Positions 1-8,062 are shown, numbered from the stretch's first letter. The stretch: DNA of 64,000 nucleotides from Flagellimonas allohymeniacidonis (GCF_004296335.1 NZ_SGIU01000002.1:571882-635881); one strand, 5' to 3'. Notes: generated from the sequence alone by a model not told the origin. A program made the numbers and translations.

Positions 1-512
1 ATAACAAATCCCTCCTCTTCCTTAAAAGGAATAATAACCGTGAACCTGCCATTGGGAGAAAGTAAGTTCGAAACCCCTTCTAAAAGTTCATCAAAAGGCA
101 AGGCACTGCTTTGACGAGCTTTATCCCTTGAAACATCTCCACTCGATACTTCTTCGCTATAGAAGGGCGGGTTGGATACAATCAAATCGTATTTTTCTTC
201 CAGCTCCTCCACAAATTCGTCGAGACCAGCATGGTAGCAAAAAAGCCTATCGGACCAAAGTGAAGCTTCAAAATTTTCAACGCATTGCTCGTAAGCATCT
301 TCCTCAATTTCAATGGCATCTATAACCTCAGCACCTGATCTTTGCGCCATTTGCAAAGCAATCAACCCGGTACCAGCTCCTATATCCAAAATGCTGTTGG
401 GGTTGTGCTCCAAAGAGGTCCATGCACCCAACAAAACCCCGTCAGTGCCAATCTTCATGGCACATCGGTCTTGGTGAATGGTAAATTGTTTGAAATGAAA
501 TGGTTTTGACAT
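1..512 (-). CDS. trmN6: tRNA1(Val) (adenine(37)-N6)-methyltransferase, C-terminus cut by window edge
   Basis: I translated this reading frame by hand; it begins MSKPFHFKQFTIHQDRCAMK and runs off the left edge, so the C-terminus is missing. It shows a class I SAM methyltransferase fold: a glycine-rich SAM loop (LDIGAGTGLIAL) and, further on, SNPPFY, the NPPF/Y motif of N6-adenine methyltransferases. The opening F-x-IHQD...MKIGTDGVLLGAW is characteristic of the TrmN6/YfiC family, which methylates A37 of tRNA1(Val). The start codon overlaps the rimM stop by one base (TGATG), so it should be translated as the third gene of an rpsP-rimM-trmN6 operon. The assignment is strong; the exact tRNA substrate in this organism is inferred from the family. 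Confidence 0.85.
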   Translation of the reverse strand, partial: MSKPFHFKQFTIHQDRCAMKIGTDGVLLGAWTSLEHNPNSILDIGAGTGLIALQMAQRSGAEVIDAIEIEEDAYEQCVENFEASLWSDRLFCYHAGLDEFVEELEEKYDLIVSNPPFYSEEVSSGDVSRDKARQSSALPFDELLEGVSNLLSPNGRFTVIIPFKEEEGFV

Positions 513-1042
513 CAGTCCCTAAGGTATAGGTCCACAAGACCTTCAGGGGTCTGTACATGGATTTCCTTCTTTTTGCGATCCACAGTTTTGATAATATCAT
601 CCGAAATGGGAATCAAAAGTTGTTTGCCCTCTTTTTCCACTTCGAAAAGTTCTTGGGAAGTATGGTCGTTCACAGACTGGATTACCCCGATATTTCCGTG
701 GACCACATCTATCATAGTAAAGCCGATGACCTCATGAAAATAGAATCTATCCCCTGATAAGGCTGGAAGTAAGTCAAGCGGCAGGTAAAGTTCCGCGCCA
801 ATCAGTTTATCCGCGGAGGCTTCATCTTTTACTTCTTCAAAATCAATTCGGAGCAATGCAGATTTATGAAGGCGGCATTTATCAATAAAAAAAGGAATCA
901 GATTGTTTCCAATTGAAACAAATACTGATTCCATATTCTCGTAAATCTCAGGCTCATCAGTGTCGAGCTTTACCAACACCTCACCCTTAAAACTATATTT
1001 TGAAACTACTTTGCCCAGGTAGAAACATTCTTCCTTGCGCAT
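512..1042 (-). CDS. rimM: ribosome maturation factor RimM
   Basis: This 176-residue protein has the normal RimM length and architecture. An N-terminal RimM beta-barrel (about residues 8-88, FYLGKVVSKYSFKGEVLVKL) is followed by a C-terminal PRC-barrel (about 98-172, FYFHEVIGF...). RimM binds ribosomal protein S19 and assists maturation of the 30S head. The gene lies 10 bp after rpsP, the usual arrangement in many bacteria, and overlaps the following methyltransferase gene by one base, so the three are almost certainly co-transcribed from the promoter upstream of rpsP. Identification is secure. Confidence 0.95.
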   Translation of the reverse strand: MRKEECFYLGKVVSKYSFKGEVLVKLDTDEPEIYENMESVFVSIGNNLIPFFIDKCRLHKSALLRIDFEEVKDEASADKLIGAELYLPLDLLPALSGDRFYFHEVIGFTMIDVVHGNIGVIQSVNDHTSQELFEVEKEGKQLLIPISDDIIKTVDRKKKEIHVQTPEGLVDLYLRD

Positions 1043-1052
1043 AGTGTCGTAT

Positions 1053-1649
1053 TTATTCTTCTTCAGCGGAAGCTTCCGTCGCAGGAGCCTCCTCTGCTGG
1101 GGCAGCTTCTTCCACAGCAGTTTCCTCGGTCGTTACTTCTGCTGTTTCTTCAGCTTCAGCGGTTGCTTCTGTAGCTTCCTCAACAGCCTCCTCCTCTACT
1201 TCTGGAAGTGCAGCTGCGGCACGCTTGTCACTGATTTCCTTTTCAGCTTCCAACGCTTTTGCTTTGGCATCTGCCTTGGCTTTGTCCAAACCGTCAACTT
1301 TTGCTTGGATGCCTTTTTCTTTGTCAGCCAACCATGTGCTGAACTTTTTTTCCACCTGCTCTTCGGTCAAAGCTCCTTTTCTTACTCCTCCCAACAAGTG
1401 GTGCTTGAGCATTACTCCTTTGTACGAAAGGATAGCTCTGGCGGTATCGGTAGGCTGTGCTCCGTTTTGCAACCATTTTACAGAACCATCCACATCAAGA
1501 TTGATAGTAGCTGGATTGGTATTGGGATTGTAGGTTCCCAACTTTTCCAAAAATTTCCCGTCTCTTTTTGATCTTGAATCGGCGGCAACAACCCAATAGA
1601 AAGGTTTACCTTTTTTACCGTGTCTTTGAAGTCTAATCTTTACTGGCAT
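1053..1649 (-). CDS. rpsP: 30S ribosomal protein S16 with long Ala/Glu-rich tail
   Basis: Residues 1 to about 80 are a standard bS16 (MPVKIRLQRHGKKGKPFYWVV...). The protein then continues to 198 residues, about twice the length of the E. coli protein. A lysine/alanine-rich helix (about 85-145) leads into a low-complexity tail of about 50 residues made almost only of A, E, T and V. Extended S16 proteins are usual in Bacteroidota; what the tail does is not known to me. It is the first gene of the rpsP-rimM-trmN6 operon and has a well-formed promoter at 1723-1752. L25 further along the window ends in a very similar acidic tail. Confidence 0.95.
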   Translation of the reverse strand: MPVKIRLQRHGKKGKPFYWVVAADSRSKRDGKFLEKLGTYNPNTNPATINLDVDGSVKWLQNGAQPTDTARAILSYKGVMLKHHLLGGVRKGALTEEQVEKKFSTWLADKEKGIQAKVDGLDKAKADAKAKALEAEKEISDKRAAAALPEVEEEAVEEATEATAEAEETAEVTTEETAVEEAAPAEEAPATEASAEEE

Positions 1650-1701
1650 ATCACATTAATTTGTAGGGTGCCCGACCCTGATTATTAATTCTTTCAGAAA
1701 A

Positions 1702-1718
1702 CGCTTTTGTTCAAAGCG
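1702..1718 (-). promoter_or_regulatory. 5'-leader hairpin of the rpsP transcript
   Basis: On the minus strand CGCTTT-gaaca-AAAGCG forms a perfect six-base-pair hairpin. It starts about 5 nt after the TATATTTG -7 element, so it should lie at the very 5' end of the mRNA. Similar hairpins follow the promoters of both tRNA genes in this window. Confidence 0.45.
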
Positions 1719-1722
1719 GGTG

Positions 1723-1752
1723 CAAATATAATTCAATTCCATCAATACCCAA
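1723..1752 (-). promoter_or_regulatory. promoter of rpsP-rimM-trmN6
   Basis: On the minus strand a TTG (-33; plus-strand CAA at 1750-1752) is separated by 19 bp from TATATTTG (-7; plus-strand 1723-1730). This is a full match to the Bacteroidota housekeeping promoter TTG-N19-21-TAnnTTTG. It lies about 75 bp upstream of the rpsP start. Confidence 0.7.
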
Positions 1753-1809
1753 TGTTTATGGCATTTTTTATTCGTTAATAAATCGTGACAACTCCTTTTT
1801 TTCAGAAAG

Positions 1810-1841
1810 TTGGTTTTGGGTATTTTTATCCATTACATTTT
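1810..1841 (+). promoter_or_regulatory. possible dnaE promoter
   Basis: TTG at 1810-1812 is followed after 21 bp by TACATTTT at 1834-1841. The second element matches TAnnTTTG in all but its last base. It lies 17 bp before the dnaE start codon, which would leave a very short leader. Confidence 0.35.
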
Positions 1842-1858
1842 CTGATAGAAAACAACTC

Positions 1859-4800
1859 ATGTACCTAATCTTTGATACCGAAACCACCGGACTTCCCAAA
1901 CGCTGGGATGCTCCAATAACAGATACCGACAACTGGCCCAGATGTGTTCAGATTGCTTGGCAGCTGCATGATGATCTGGGTAATTTGGTGGAGCATCAAG
2001 ATTTTCTGGTGCAGCCTGAAGGCTTTAACATTCCTTACGAGTCAGAACAGGTACATGGCATTTCCACTGCATTGGCAGAAGAAAAAGGGGTGCCGCTAAA
2101 AAATGTTTTGGAAGACTTTGAACAAGCCCTGGCCAAGGCAAAATTTGTTGTTGGGCAAAATGTTGATTTTGATATCAACATTATGGGATGCGAATTCCAC
2201 CGGATGACCATGGAAAGTCAGTTGACTGAACTTCCTATTTTGGACACCTGTACCGAGGCCACGGCCGAACTTTGCAAAATACCTGGAGGAAGGGGCGGAA
2301 AGTTCAAATTGCCCACATTGACCGAACTCCACGAATTTTTGTTTGGAGAACCCTTTGCAGAAGCCCATAACGCCACGGCCGATGTTGAGGCCACCACCCG
2401 ATGTTTCTTGGAATTGGTGAGGAAAAAACATTTTTCCTTCGATGAACTGGACGTACAGCCAGACTATTTTGAGCATTTTTCTGAGGCCAATCCCAAAGAA
2501 ATTCAGCTCATTGGGCTTAAACACATCAATCTTAAAAAAGCTTCCAAAGAAATTGCCGATGCCCTTTGGGATGAGGCTACTTCCGAAATTTCCGAAGAGG
2601 AGATCAACAGCAATGTCGAGAGCCTCTCCGATGCACCATTTGCCCACCTGCACAACCATTCCCAATTTTCTGTCCTACAGTCGACCATCAACATCAAAGA
2701 TTTGGTCAAAGCAACCGCCAAACATGGCATGCCAGCTGTGGCGTTGACGGATCATGCCAATATGATGGGGGCCTTTCACTTTGTGAAAGAGGTGACGAAC
2801 CATAACAAAAATGTCAAAGAGGAGAACAAACAGCTCGAGGAACAGGGCGAGCAGCCTACAAAAAAGGAAATAACCCCTATCGTCGGTTGCGAATTCTACG
2901 TTTGCGAAAATCATACGGATAAAAACAGAAAGGATTATGGCTACCAGATAGTGCTTTTGGCCAAGAACAAGCGTGGTTACCTCAATTTGGCCAAAATGTC
3001 ATCCATTGCCTATACGGATGGATTTTATTATGTCCCTAGAATTGACAAAAAGATCATAGAGCAATATAAAGAGGATGTTATTGCATTGACCGGTAACCTG
3101 TATGGGGAAGTTCCGAACAAGATTCTGAATATTGGCGAAAAACAGGCAGAAGAATCTCTGCTATGGTGGAAATCCCAGTTTGGTGATGATCTTTACGTTG
3201 AAATCATGAGGCACGGCCAGGAGGATGAAGATCGTGTCAACCAGGTTTTGGTGCAATTGGCCCAAAAGCATCAGGTAAAAATGGTGGCCACCAACAATAC
3301 CTATTATTGTGATCAGAAGGATGCCGAGGCACATGACATTTTGTTGTGCGTAAAGGATGGTGAAAAACAAGCTACCCCTATTGGTCGGGGACGTGGTTAT
3401 CGATATGGTCTACCCAATCAGGAATACTACTTCAAGTCCACATCGGATATGAAGGAATTGTTCAAAGATCTGCCCAGTGCCATTTTGAACATTCAAGAAA
3501 TCATTGATAAAGTTGAGCCGTATGAACTGGCCCGAGATGTTCTTTTGCCAAAATTTGAAATTCCTGAAGATTTCAAAGAGCAAGAAGATAGTGAAGATGG
3601 TGGCAAGCGTGGGGAGAATGCCTATTTAAAACATATCACCTATGAAGGTGCCCAGAAAAGATATGCGGAAATCACTGAAGAAATCACGGAGCGTATCGAC
3701 TTTGAGTTGAAGACCATTGAAAATTCAGGGTATCCCGGATATTTTCTTATTGTGGAAGATTTTATTCGTGAGGCACGAAACATGGGGGTTTCCGTTGGTC
3801 CGGGTCGGGGTTCCGCTGCAGGGTCTGTAGTGGCCTATTGTTTGGGTATCACCAATATCGACCCCCTTAAGTATGATTTGCTTTTTGAGCGATTCCTAAA
3901 CCCCGATAGGGTTTCCATGCCCGATATCGATATTGATTTTGATGATGAGGGCCGGGGAAAGGTCATGGATTATGTGATTAACAAGTATGGTTCCAATCAG
4001 GTAGCCCAGATTATTACGTATGGCACCATGGCCGCCAAATCTTCCATTAGGGACACAGCTCGGGTTTTGGACTTGCCCTTAAATGACGCCGACCGAATCG
4101 CCAAGTTGATTCCGAATATGTCTAAACTGAACAAGATTTTTGGTACGGAAGAAGCCGAGTTGAAGAAAAAATTCCGTTCTGATGATCTTGAGAAAGTTCA
4201 TGAGCTCTTAAATATTTCCGAAGGGGACGATTTGGAAGGGCAAACCGTAAAAATGGCCCGTGTTCTTGAAGGTTCCCTGCGCAACACGGGAATACATGCC
4301 TGCGGGGTCATCATTACCCCTGACGATATTACAAACTTTGTACCCGTCGCCACGGCCAAAGACTCTGATCTTTATGTGACCCAATTCGACAACTCGGTCG
4401 TTGAGAGTGCAGGGCTACTAAAAATGGATTTTCTTGGGCTAAAGACCCTAACTCTTATCAAGGACACCGTTAAAATTGTGAAGGCCAGAACCGGTGTTGA
4501 ACTGGTGCCTGATGAATTTCCGCTGGATGATGAAAAGACCTATGAGCTTTTTCAGCGCGGTGATACGGTGGGAATATTCCAATACGAATCCCCTGGGATG
4601 CAAAAGCACATGAAAAACCTCAAGCCCACGGTTTTTGATGACCTCATTGCCATGAATGCACTCTATCGTCCAGGTCCGATGGAGTATATTCCTAGTTTTA
4701 TTGGCCGTAAACATGGGGAGGAAGAGATTACCTACGACCTTCCGGAAATGGAAGAATACCTCAAGGAAACCTATGGGATTACGGTATATCAAGAGCAGGT

Positions 4801-6244
4801 GATGTTGCTCTCCCAAAAATTGGCCGGTTTCTCAAAGGGTGAAGCGGATGTGCTTCGAAAGGCCATGGGGAAAAAGATATTTGCCTTACTTCAAAAATTG
4901 AAGCCCCAATTTCTTAACGGGGGTGAAAAAAATGGACATCCCCGCGACATTCTTGAAAAAATCTGGAAAGATTGGGAAGCTTTTGCTTCCTACGCCTTTA
5001 ACAAAAGTCATTCTACCTGTTATGCTTACATCGCATACCAGACCGCCTATTTAAAGGCTCATTATCCCGCAGAATACATGGCCGCGGTATTATCGAACAA
5101 TATGAACGATATTAAGCAGGTCACTTTTTTTATGGAGGAATGCCGACGTATGGGATTGGAGGTTTTGGGACCAGACGTTAACGAATCCTATTACAAATTT
5201 GCGGTAAACAAAAACAATGCGGTTCGTTTTGGTATGGGCGCTATTAAAGGTGTGGGGCGCTCTGCTGTGGAGACCATTGTGGAAAACAGGAAACAAGACG
5301 GTCCTTATAAATCAGTCTTTGACTTGGCCAAACGTGTAGATTTGCGTTCGGCCAACAAAAAATCTTTTGAGAATCTTGCCCTGGCGGGCGGATTCGATTC
5401 TTTTTCGGAAACCCATCGAGCCCAATACTTTCATGATGATGGCGATAGCATTACCTTTTTGGAAAAGGCCATTAAGTACGGGGCGAAGTTTCAGGAAAAT
5501 GAGAATTCATCACAAGTAAGTCTGTTTGGTGAGTCCAGCGAGGTACAGATTCCAGAACCCGTTGTCCCTCCCTGCGAGGATTGGGGTACCATGGAAAAGT
5601 TACGTCGTGAGAAAGAAGTAGTGGGCATCTATATTTCAGGACATCCTTTGGACGATTTCAAAAAGGAAATCAATGCGTTTTGTAATTGCAATGTTTCTGT
5701 TTTCAACGAACTTGAAGATTATGTCAATAGAGAATTGACCGTTGCCGGAGTCATCACCGACGTGCAACACCGTATTTCAAAAAATGGAAAGGGATGGGGA
5801 GCTTTTACATTGGAGGACTACACCGATTCACATGAGTTCAGGATTTTTGGAGAGGATTATCTCAAATTCCGACATTTTTTGATGATCAATTCCTTTGTTC
5901 ATATAAAGACCTTTGTCCGGGAAGGCTGGGTAAATCGCGAAACCGGAAAAAAAGGAGAACCACGACTCCAATTCAATGATTTTAAACTGCTTCAGGATGT
6001 TATGGCTGCTTATGCCAAAAAGTTGACCATTAAATTGGATATTGATCGATTACAAGAAAAGCGCATTTTGGCCCTTAAAGACACTTTGCGTTCACACAAG
6101 GGAGATCACCCTCTAAATTTTGTGGTTTACGAAATGCAGGATGAAATCAAACTGAACCTATCAAGTAGAAAACAAAAGGTGAAGATCGACAGCGAATTGT
6201 TAAACCTTCTTGAGGAGGATGAAATATATTACAAACTGAACTGA
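1859..6244 (+). CDS. dnaE: DNA polymerase III alpha subunit with fused N-terminal 3'-5' exonuclease
   Basis: This 1,461-residue replicative polymerase is about 300 residues longer than E. coli DnaE because a proofreading domain is fused to its front. Residues 1 to about 190 are a DEDDh exonuclease with all five acidic/His ligands visible: D6 and E8 (FDTETTG), D105 (NVDFD), H170 and D175 (HNATAD). A PHP domain begins at about 262 (HLHNHSQFS). The C-family polymerase core follows, with GPGRGSAAGS, catalytic D689 and D691 (PDIDIDF) and D857 (KMDFLGL). Then come a helix-hairpin-helix (KGVG), a clamp-binding motif QVSLF at 1219-1223, and an OB fold (about 1290-1370). Several PHP metal ligands are replaced, so the fused domain is the likely proofreader. 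The gene diverges from rpsP and starts at an ATG with no Shine-Dalgarno site. Confidence 0.97.
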   Translation: MYLIFDTETTGLPKRWDAPITDTDNWPRCVQIAWQLHDDLGNLVEHQDFLVQPEGFNIPYESEQVHGISTALAEEKGVPLKNVLEDFEQALAKAKFVVGQNVDFDINIMGCEFHRMTMESQLTELPILDTCTEATAELCKIPGGRGGKFKLPTLTELHEFLFGEPFAEAHNATADVEATTRCFLELVRKKHFSFDELDVQPDYFEHFSEANPKEIQLIGLKHINLKKASKEIADALWDEATSEISEEEINSNVESLSDAPFAHLHNHSQFSVLQSTINIKDLVKATAKHGMPAVALTDHANMMGAFHFVKEVTNHNKNVKEENKQLEEQGEQPTKKEITPIVGCEFYVCENHTDKNRKDYGYQIVLLAKNKRGYLNLAKMSSIAYTDGFYYVPRIDKKIIEQYKEDVIALTGNLYGEVPNKILNIGEKQAEESLLWWKSQFGDDLYVEIMRHGQEDEDRVNQVLVQLAQKHQVKMVATNNTYYCDQKDAEAHDILLCVKDGEKQATPIGRGRGYRYGLPNQEYYFKSTSDMKELFKDLPSAILNIQEIIDKVEPYELARDVLLPKFEIPEDFKEQEDSEDGGKRGENAYLKHITYEGAQKRYAEITEEITERIDFELKTIENSGYPGYFLIVEDFIREARNMGVSVGPGRGSAAGSVVAYCLGITNIDPLKYDLLFERFLNPDRVSMPDIDIDFDDEGRGKVMDYVINKYGSNQVAQIITYGTMAAKSSIRDTARVLDLPLNDADRIAKLIPNMSKLNKIFGTEEAELKKKFRSDDLEKVHELLNISEGDDLEGQTVKMARVLEGSLRNTGIHACGVIITPDDITNFVPVATAKDSDLYVTQFDNSVVESAGLLKMDFLGLKTLTLIKDTVKIVKARTGVELVPDEFPLDDEKTYELFQRGDTVGIFQYESPGMQKHMKNLKPTVFDDLIAMNALYRPGPMEYIPSFIGRKHGEEEITYDLPEMEEYLKETYGITVYQEQVMLLSQKLAGFSKGEADVLRKAMGKKIFALLQKLKPQFLNGGEKNGHPRDILEKIWKDWEAFASYAFNKSHSTCYAYIAYQTAYLKAHYPAEYMAAVLSNNMNDIKQVTFFMEECRRMGLEVLGPDVNESYYKFAVNKNNAVRFGMGAIKGVGRSAVETIVENRKQDGPYKSVFDLAKRVDLRSANKKSFENLALAGGFDSFSETHRAQYFHDDGDSITFLEKAIKYGAKFQENENSSQVSLFGESSEVQIPEPVVPPCEDWGTMEKLRREKEVVGIYISGHPLDDFKKEINAFCNCNVSVFNELEDYVNRELTVAGVITDVQHRISKNGKGWGAFTLEDYTDSHEFRIFGEDYLKFRHFLMINSFVHIKTFVREGWVNRETGKKGEPRLQFNDFKLLQDVMAAYAKKLTIKLDIDRLQEKRILALKDTLRSHKGDHPLNFVVYEMQDEIKLNLSSRKQKVKIDSELLNLLEEDEIYYKLN

Positions 6245-6320
6245 TTATCCATAACTTGCGCTGATGGTACGATAATGAAAACGAATACCCATCCCGTAAG
6301 GTACATGGGCATTATTTGAC

Positions 6321-6328
6321 TAACTTTG
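6321..6328 (+). promoter_or_regulatory. possible -7 element for trxA
   Basis: TAACTTTG, followed by C, matches TAnnTTTG and lies 20 bp upstream of the trxA start. No convincing TTG is found 19-21 bp before it, so this is weak evidence. Confidence 0.3.
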
Positions 6329-6348
6329 CGAACAATAAATAAGATATA

Positions 6349-6666
6349 ATGGCACTAGAAATAACAGATGCAACTTTTGAAGACGTAGTTCTAAAAAGTG
6401 ATAAACCTGTAGTCGTGGATTTTTGGGCAGCATGGTGCGGTCCTTGTCGAATGGTTGGTCCGATCATTGACGAAGTAAGTAGCGAATACGAAGGAAAAGC
6501 GGTTGTTGGTAAGGTTGATGTTGATGCCAACCAACAATTTGCAGCAAAGTACGGAGTTCGTAACATTCCTACGGTTTTGGTCTTTAAAGATGGGGAAATC
6601 GTCAACAGACAAGTCGGTGTTTCTCCAAAAAAGGTATACACCGACGCTATTGAAGCGGTATTGTAA
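6349..6666 (+). CDS. trxA: thioredoxin
   Basis: This 105-residue protein is a single thioredoxin fold with no signal peptide. The redox centre WCGPC lies at residues 29-33 (C30 and C33), and the conserved cis-proline region (RNIPTVLVFKDGE) is present. It reduces protein disulfides in the cytoplasm using thioredoxin reductase, which is not in this window. It lies about 100 bp after dnaE in the same direction and ends just before a strong intrinsic terminator, so it is probably the last gene of its transcript or a single-gene unit. Confidence 0.95.
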   Translation: MALEITDATFEDVVLKSDKPVVVDFWAAWCGPCRMVGPIIDEVSSEYEGKAVVGKVDVDANQQFAAKYGVRNIPTVLVFKDGEIVNRQVGVSPKKVYTDAIEAVL

Positions 6667-6695
6667 TTCGTATTACAAAAACGACAATCTTTAAG

Positions 6696-6725
6696 AAAGG
6701 TTTGGCGATGGCCAAACCTTTTTTG
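6696..6725 (+). terminator. intrinsic terminator after trxA
   Basis: AAAGGTTTGGC and GCCAAACCTTT form an 11-bp stem around a four-base loop, followed by a run of T. This is a strong rho-independent terminator. It ends only about 25 bp before the DUF58 gene. Confidence 0.85.
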
Positions 6726-6750
6726 TTTTATATTGAAACCGTATCAAGCT

Positions 6751-7680
6751 ATGGACGTACGGTCAGAATTATCGAAATCTCAACTTTTCCAAAACTTGGA
6801 ATTGTTGGCCAAGCAGATTGTGGAAGGTTTTATCAGTGGTATTCACAAAAGCCCGTTCCATGGATTTTCGGCGGAGTTTGCCGAACACAAAATTTACAAC
6901 CCAGGCGAAAGCACCAAGCATATTGATTGGAAGCTATTTGCAAAGACCGATAGACTCTATACCAAGCGTTACGAGGATGAGACCAACCTACGGTGCCATA
7001 TGATTCTGGACAACTCCGCTTCGATGTATTATCCGGAGGTGTCCAAATTGACCCTGCAGAATTTAAATAAAATAGGCTTTGGGGTCTTGGCCATTGCCGC
7101 TTTGATGCAAATACTGAAACAACAACGTGATGCTGTCGGATTGAGCATTTATTCTGACACCTATGATTTTTATTCTACCGAAAAAAGTAGCGAGCGTCAT
7201 TTTCAAATGCTATACTCCAAATTGAACCAAGTTGCTTCTGTAGTTAAAAAATCCAGCACAACTCGAACCTATACTTTCTTGCATCAAATCGCGGAAAAAA
7301 TACATAGACGTAGTCTTATCTTTTTGTTTTCAGATATGTTTCAAACCGAAACGGAAGAAGCTCAACTTTTTGAAGCCCTGAGACATCTAAAATATAATAA
7401 GCACGAAGTGGTCCTCTTTCATTTGTTGGATGAAAAACTGGAGAGGGCGTTTGACTTTGAAAATACACCGAAACGTTTTGTTGATGTAGAGACCGGCGAG
7501 CATATTGATTTATACGCCGACAATATCAAGGATGCCTATCAACAAAAAGTCACCCAATATCAGAATGAGCTTAAGCTTAGATGCGCACAGTATAAAATAA
7601 AGTATGTAGGAGCTGATGTGGGTTCCGATTTTTCGCAGGTATTGAACACCTTTATGATCGAGCGGCAGAAGTTCGCGTAG
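6751..7680 (+). CDS. DUF58 domain protein (vWA-like, MoxR-associated type)
   Basis: This protein of about 309 residues matches the DUF58 family. It has the conserved block GESTKHIDWKLFAKTDRLY near residue 50, then a von Willebrand A-like region with a MIDAS-type DNSAS motif. DUF58 proteins usually accompany a MoxR AAA+ ATPase and BatA-like membrane proteins in envelope stress or aerotolerance clusters. No such partner is in this window, because the gene lies between the trxA terminator and tRNA-Asp. I chose the ATG at 6751; an in-frame TTG at 6733 would add six residues but lies almost against the terminator. It probably acts in the cytoplasm; its biochemical role is unknown. Confidence 0.8.
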   Translation: MDVRSELSKSQLFQNLELLAKQIVEGFISGIHKSPFHGFSAEFAEHKIYNPGESTKHIDWKLFAKTDRLYTKRYEDETNLRCHMILDNSASMYYPEVSKLTLQNLNKIGFGVLAIAALMQILKQQRDAVGLSIYSDTYDFYSTEKSSERHFQMLYSKLNQVASVVKKSSTTRTYTFLHQIAEKIHRRSLIFLFSDMFQTETEEAQLFEALRHLKYNKHEVVLFHLLDEKLERAFDFENTPKRFVDVETGEHIDLYADNIKDAYQQKVTQYQNELKLRCAQYKIKYVGADVGSDFSQVLNTFMIERQKFA

Positions 7681-7708
7681 GGTTCTGGTTTATTTTCAAG
7701 AAAATGTT

Positions 7709-7738
7709 TTGTTCAATACGAAGGAGAATGTATATTTG
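7709..7738 (+). promoter_or_regulatory. promoter of tRNA-Asp
   Basis: TTG at 7709-7711, a 19-bp spacer, then TATATTTG at 7731-7738. This is the same layout and -7 sequence as the rpsP promoter. It lies about 77 bp upstream of the mature tRNA. Confidence 0.7.
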
Positions 7739-7743
7739 CAGGC

Positions 7744-7756
7744 GCTTTGTAAAAGC
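7744..7756 (+). promoter_or_regulatory. 5'-leader hairpin of the tRNA-Asp transcript
   Basis: GCTTT-gta-AAAGC forms a short perfect hairpin about 5 nt after the -7 element. It is followed directly by ATCTAACAAGA, which also occurs in the prs leader. Confidence 0.4.
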
Positions 7757-7774
7757 AATCTAACAAGATTTGAA

Positions 7775-7798
7775 CCTAGCTGTAGCTAGGGTCTTTTT
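7775..7798 (+). promoter_or_regulatory. terminator-like hairpin inside the tRNA-Asp leader
   Basis: CCTAGC-tgta-GCTAGG is a perfect 6-bp stem followed by gtcttttt. It has the form of a weak intrinsic terminator but lies between the tRNA promoter and the tRNA itself. It could trim or attenuate the tRNA transcript, or be a processing signal. Confidence 0.4.
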
Positions 7799-7815
7799 AA
7801 AAAGATAAAATCATT

Positions 7816-7889
7816 GGTCTGGTAGTTCAGTTGGTTAGAATACCTGCCTGTCACGCAGGGGGTCGCGGGTTCGAGTCCCGTCCAGACCG
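7816..7889 (+). tRNA. tRNA-Asp(GTC)
   Basis: A full cloverleaf can be folded by eye. The acceptor stem is GGTCTGG/CCAGACC with discriminator G. The anticodon arm is CCTGC-CTGTCAC-GCAGG, giving anticodon GTC (Asp), and the T-arm contains GGGTTCGAGTCCCG. The 3' CCA is not encoded. It is 74 nt long, has its own promoter, and is followed 10 bp later by a strong terminator, so it is a single-gene transcript. Confidence 0.95.
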
Positions 7890-7899
7890 CAGAATAATG

Positions 7900-7926
7900 C
7901 CCCTCATGAAAGTGAGGGGTTTTTTA
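7900..7926 (+). terminator. intrinsic terminator after tRNA-Asp
   Basis: CCCCTCA-tgaaag-TGAGGGG forms a perfect 7-bp stem followed by six T residues. Confidence 0.85.
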
Positions 7927-8054
7927 TTTCCCAAGACTCTTATCGAATAATTACTGTTGCGTCTGTCAGCTTAAACAAAATTGTTTCTATCTGACACTTC
8001 CTAAAAGTGTTACAATTTGAAACATTTCTGTTAGTGGTAATCTGTGCTATTATT

Positions 8055-8062
8055 AATATTTG
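8055..8062 (+). promoter_or_regulatory. possible -7 element of the hybrid regulator gene
   Basis: AATATTTG followed by CACCCGC differs from TATATTTG by one base and has the same TTTGCACCCGC context as the rpsP promoter. A TTA lies 21 bp upstream instead of TTG. It is 53 bp before the start codon. Confidence 0.3.

Noticed and set aside
1035..1571. 178-codon plus-strand frame opposite rpsP
   Set aside because: It is antisense to the low-complexity Ala/Glu tail and reads as F/S/C-rich translation; rpsP is certain on the other strand.
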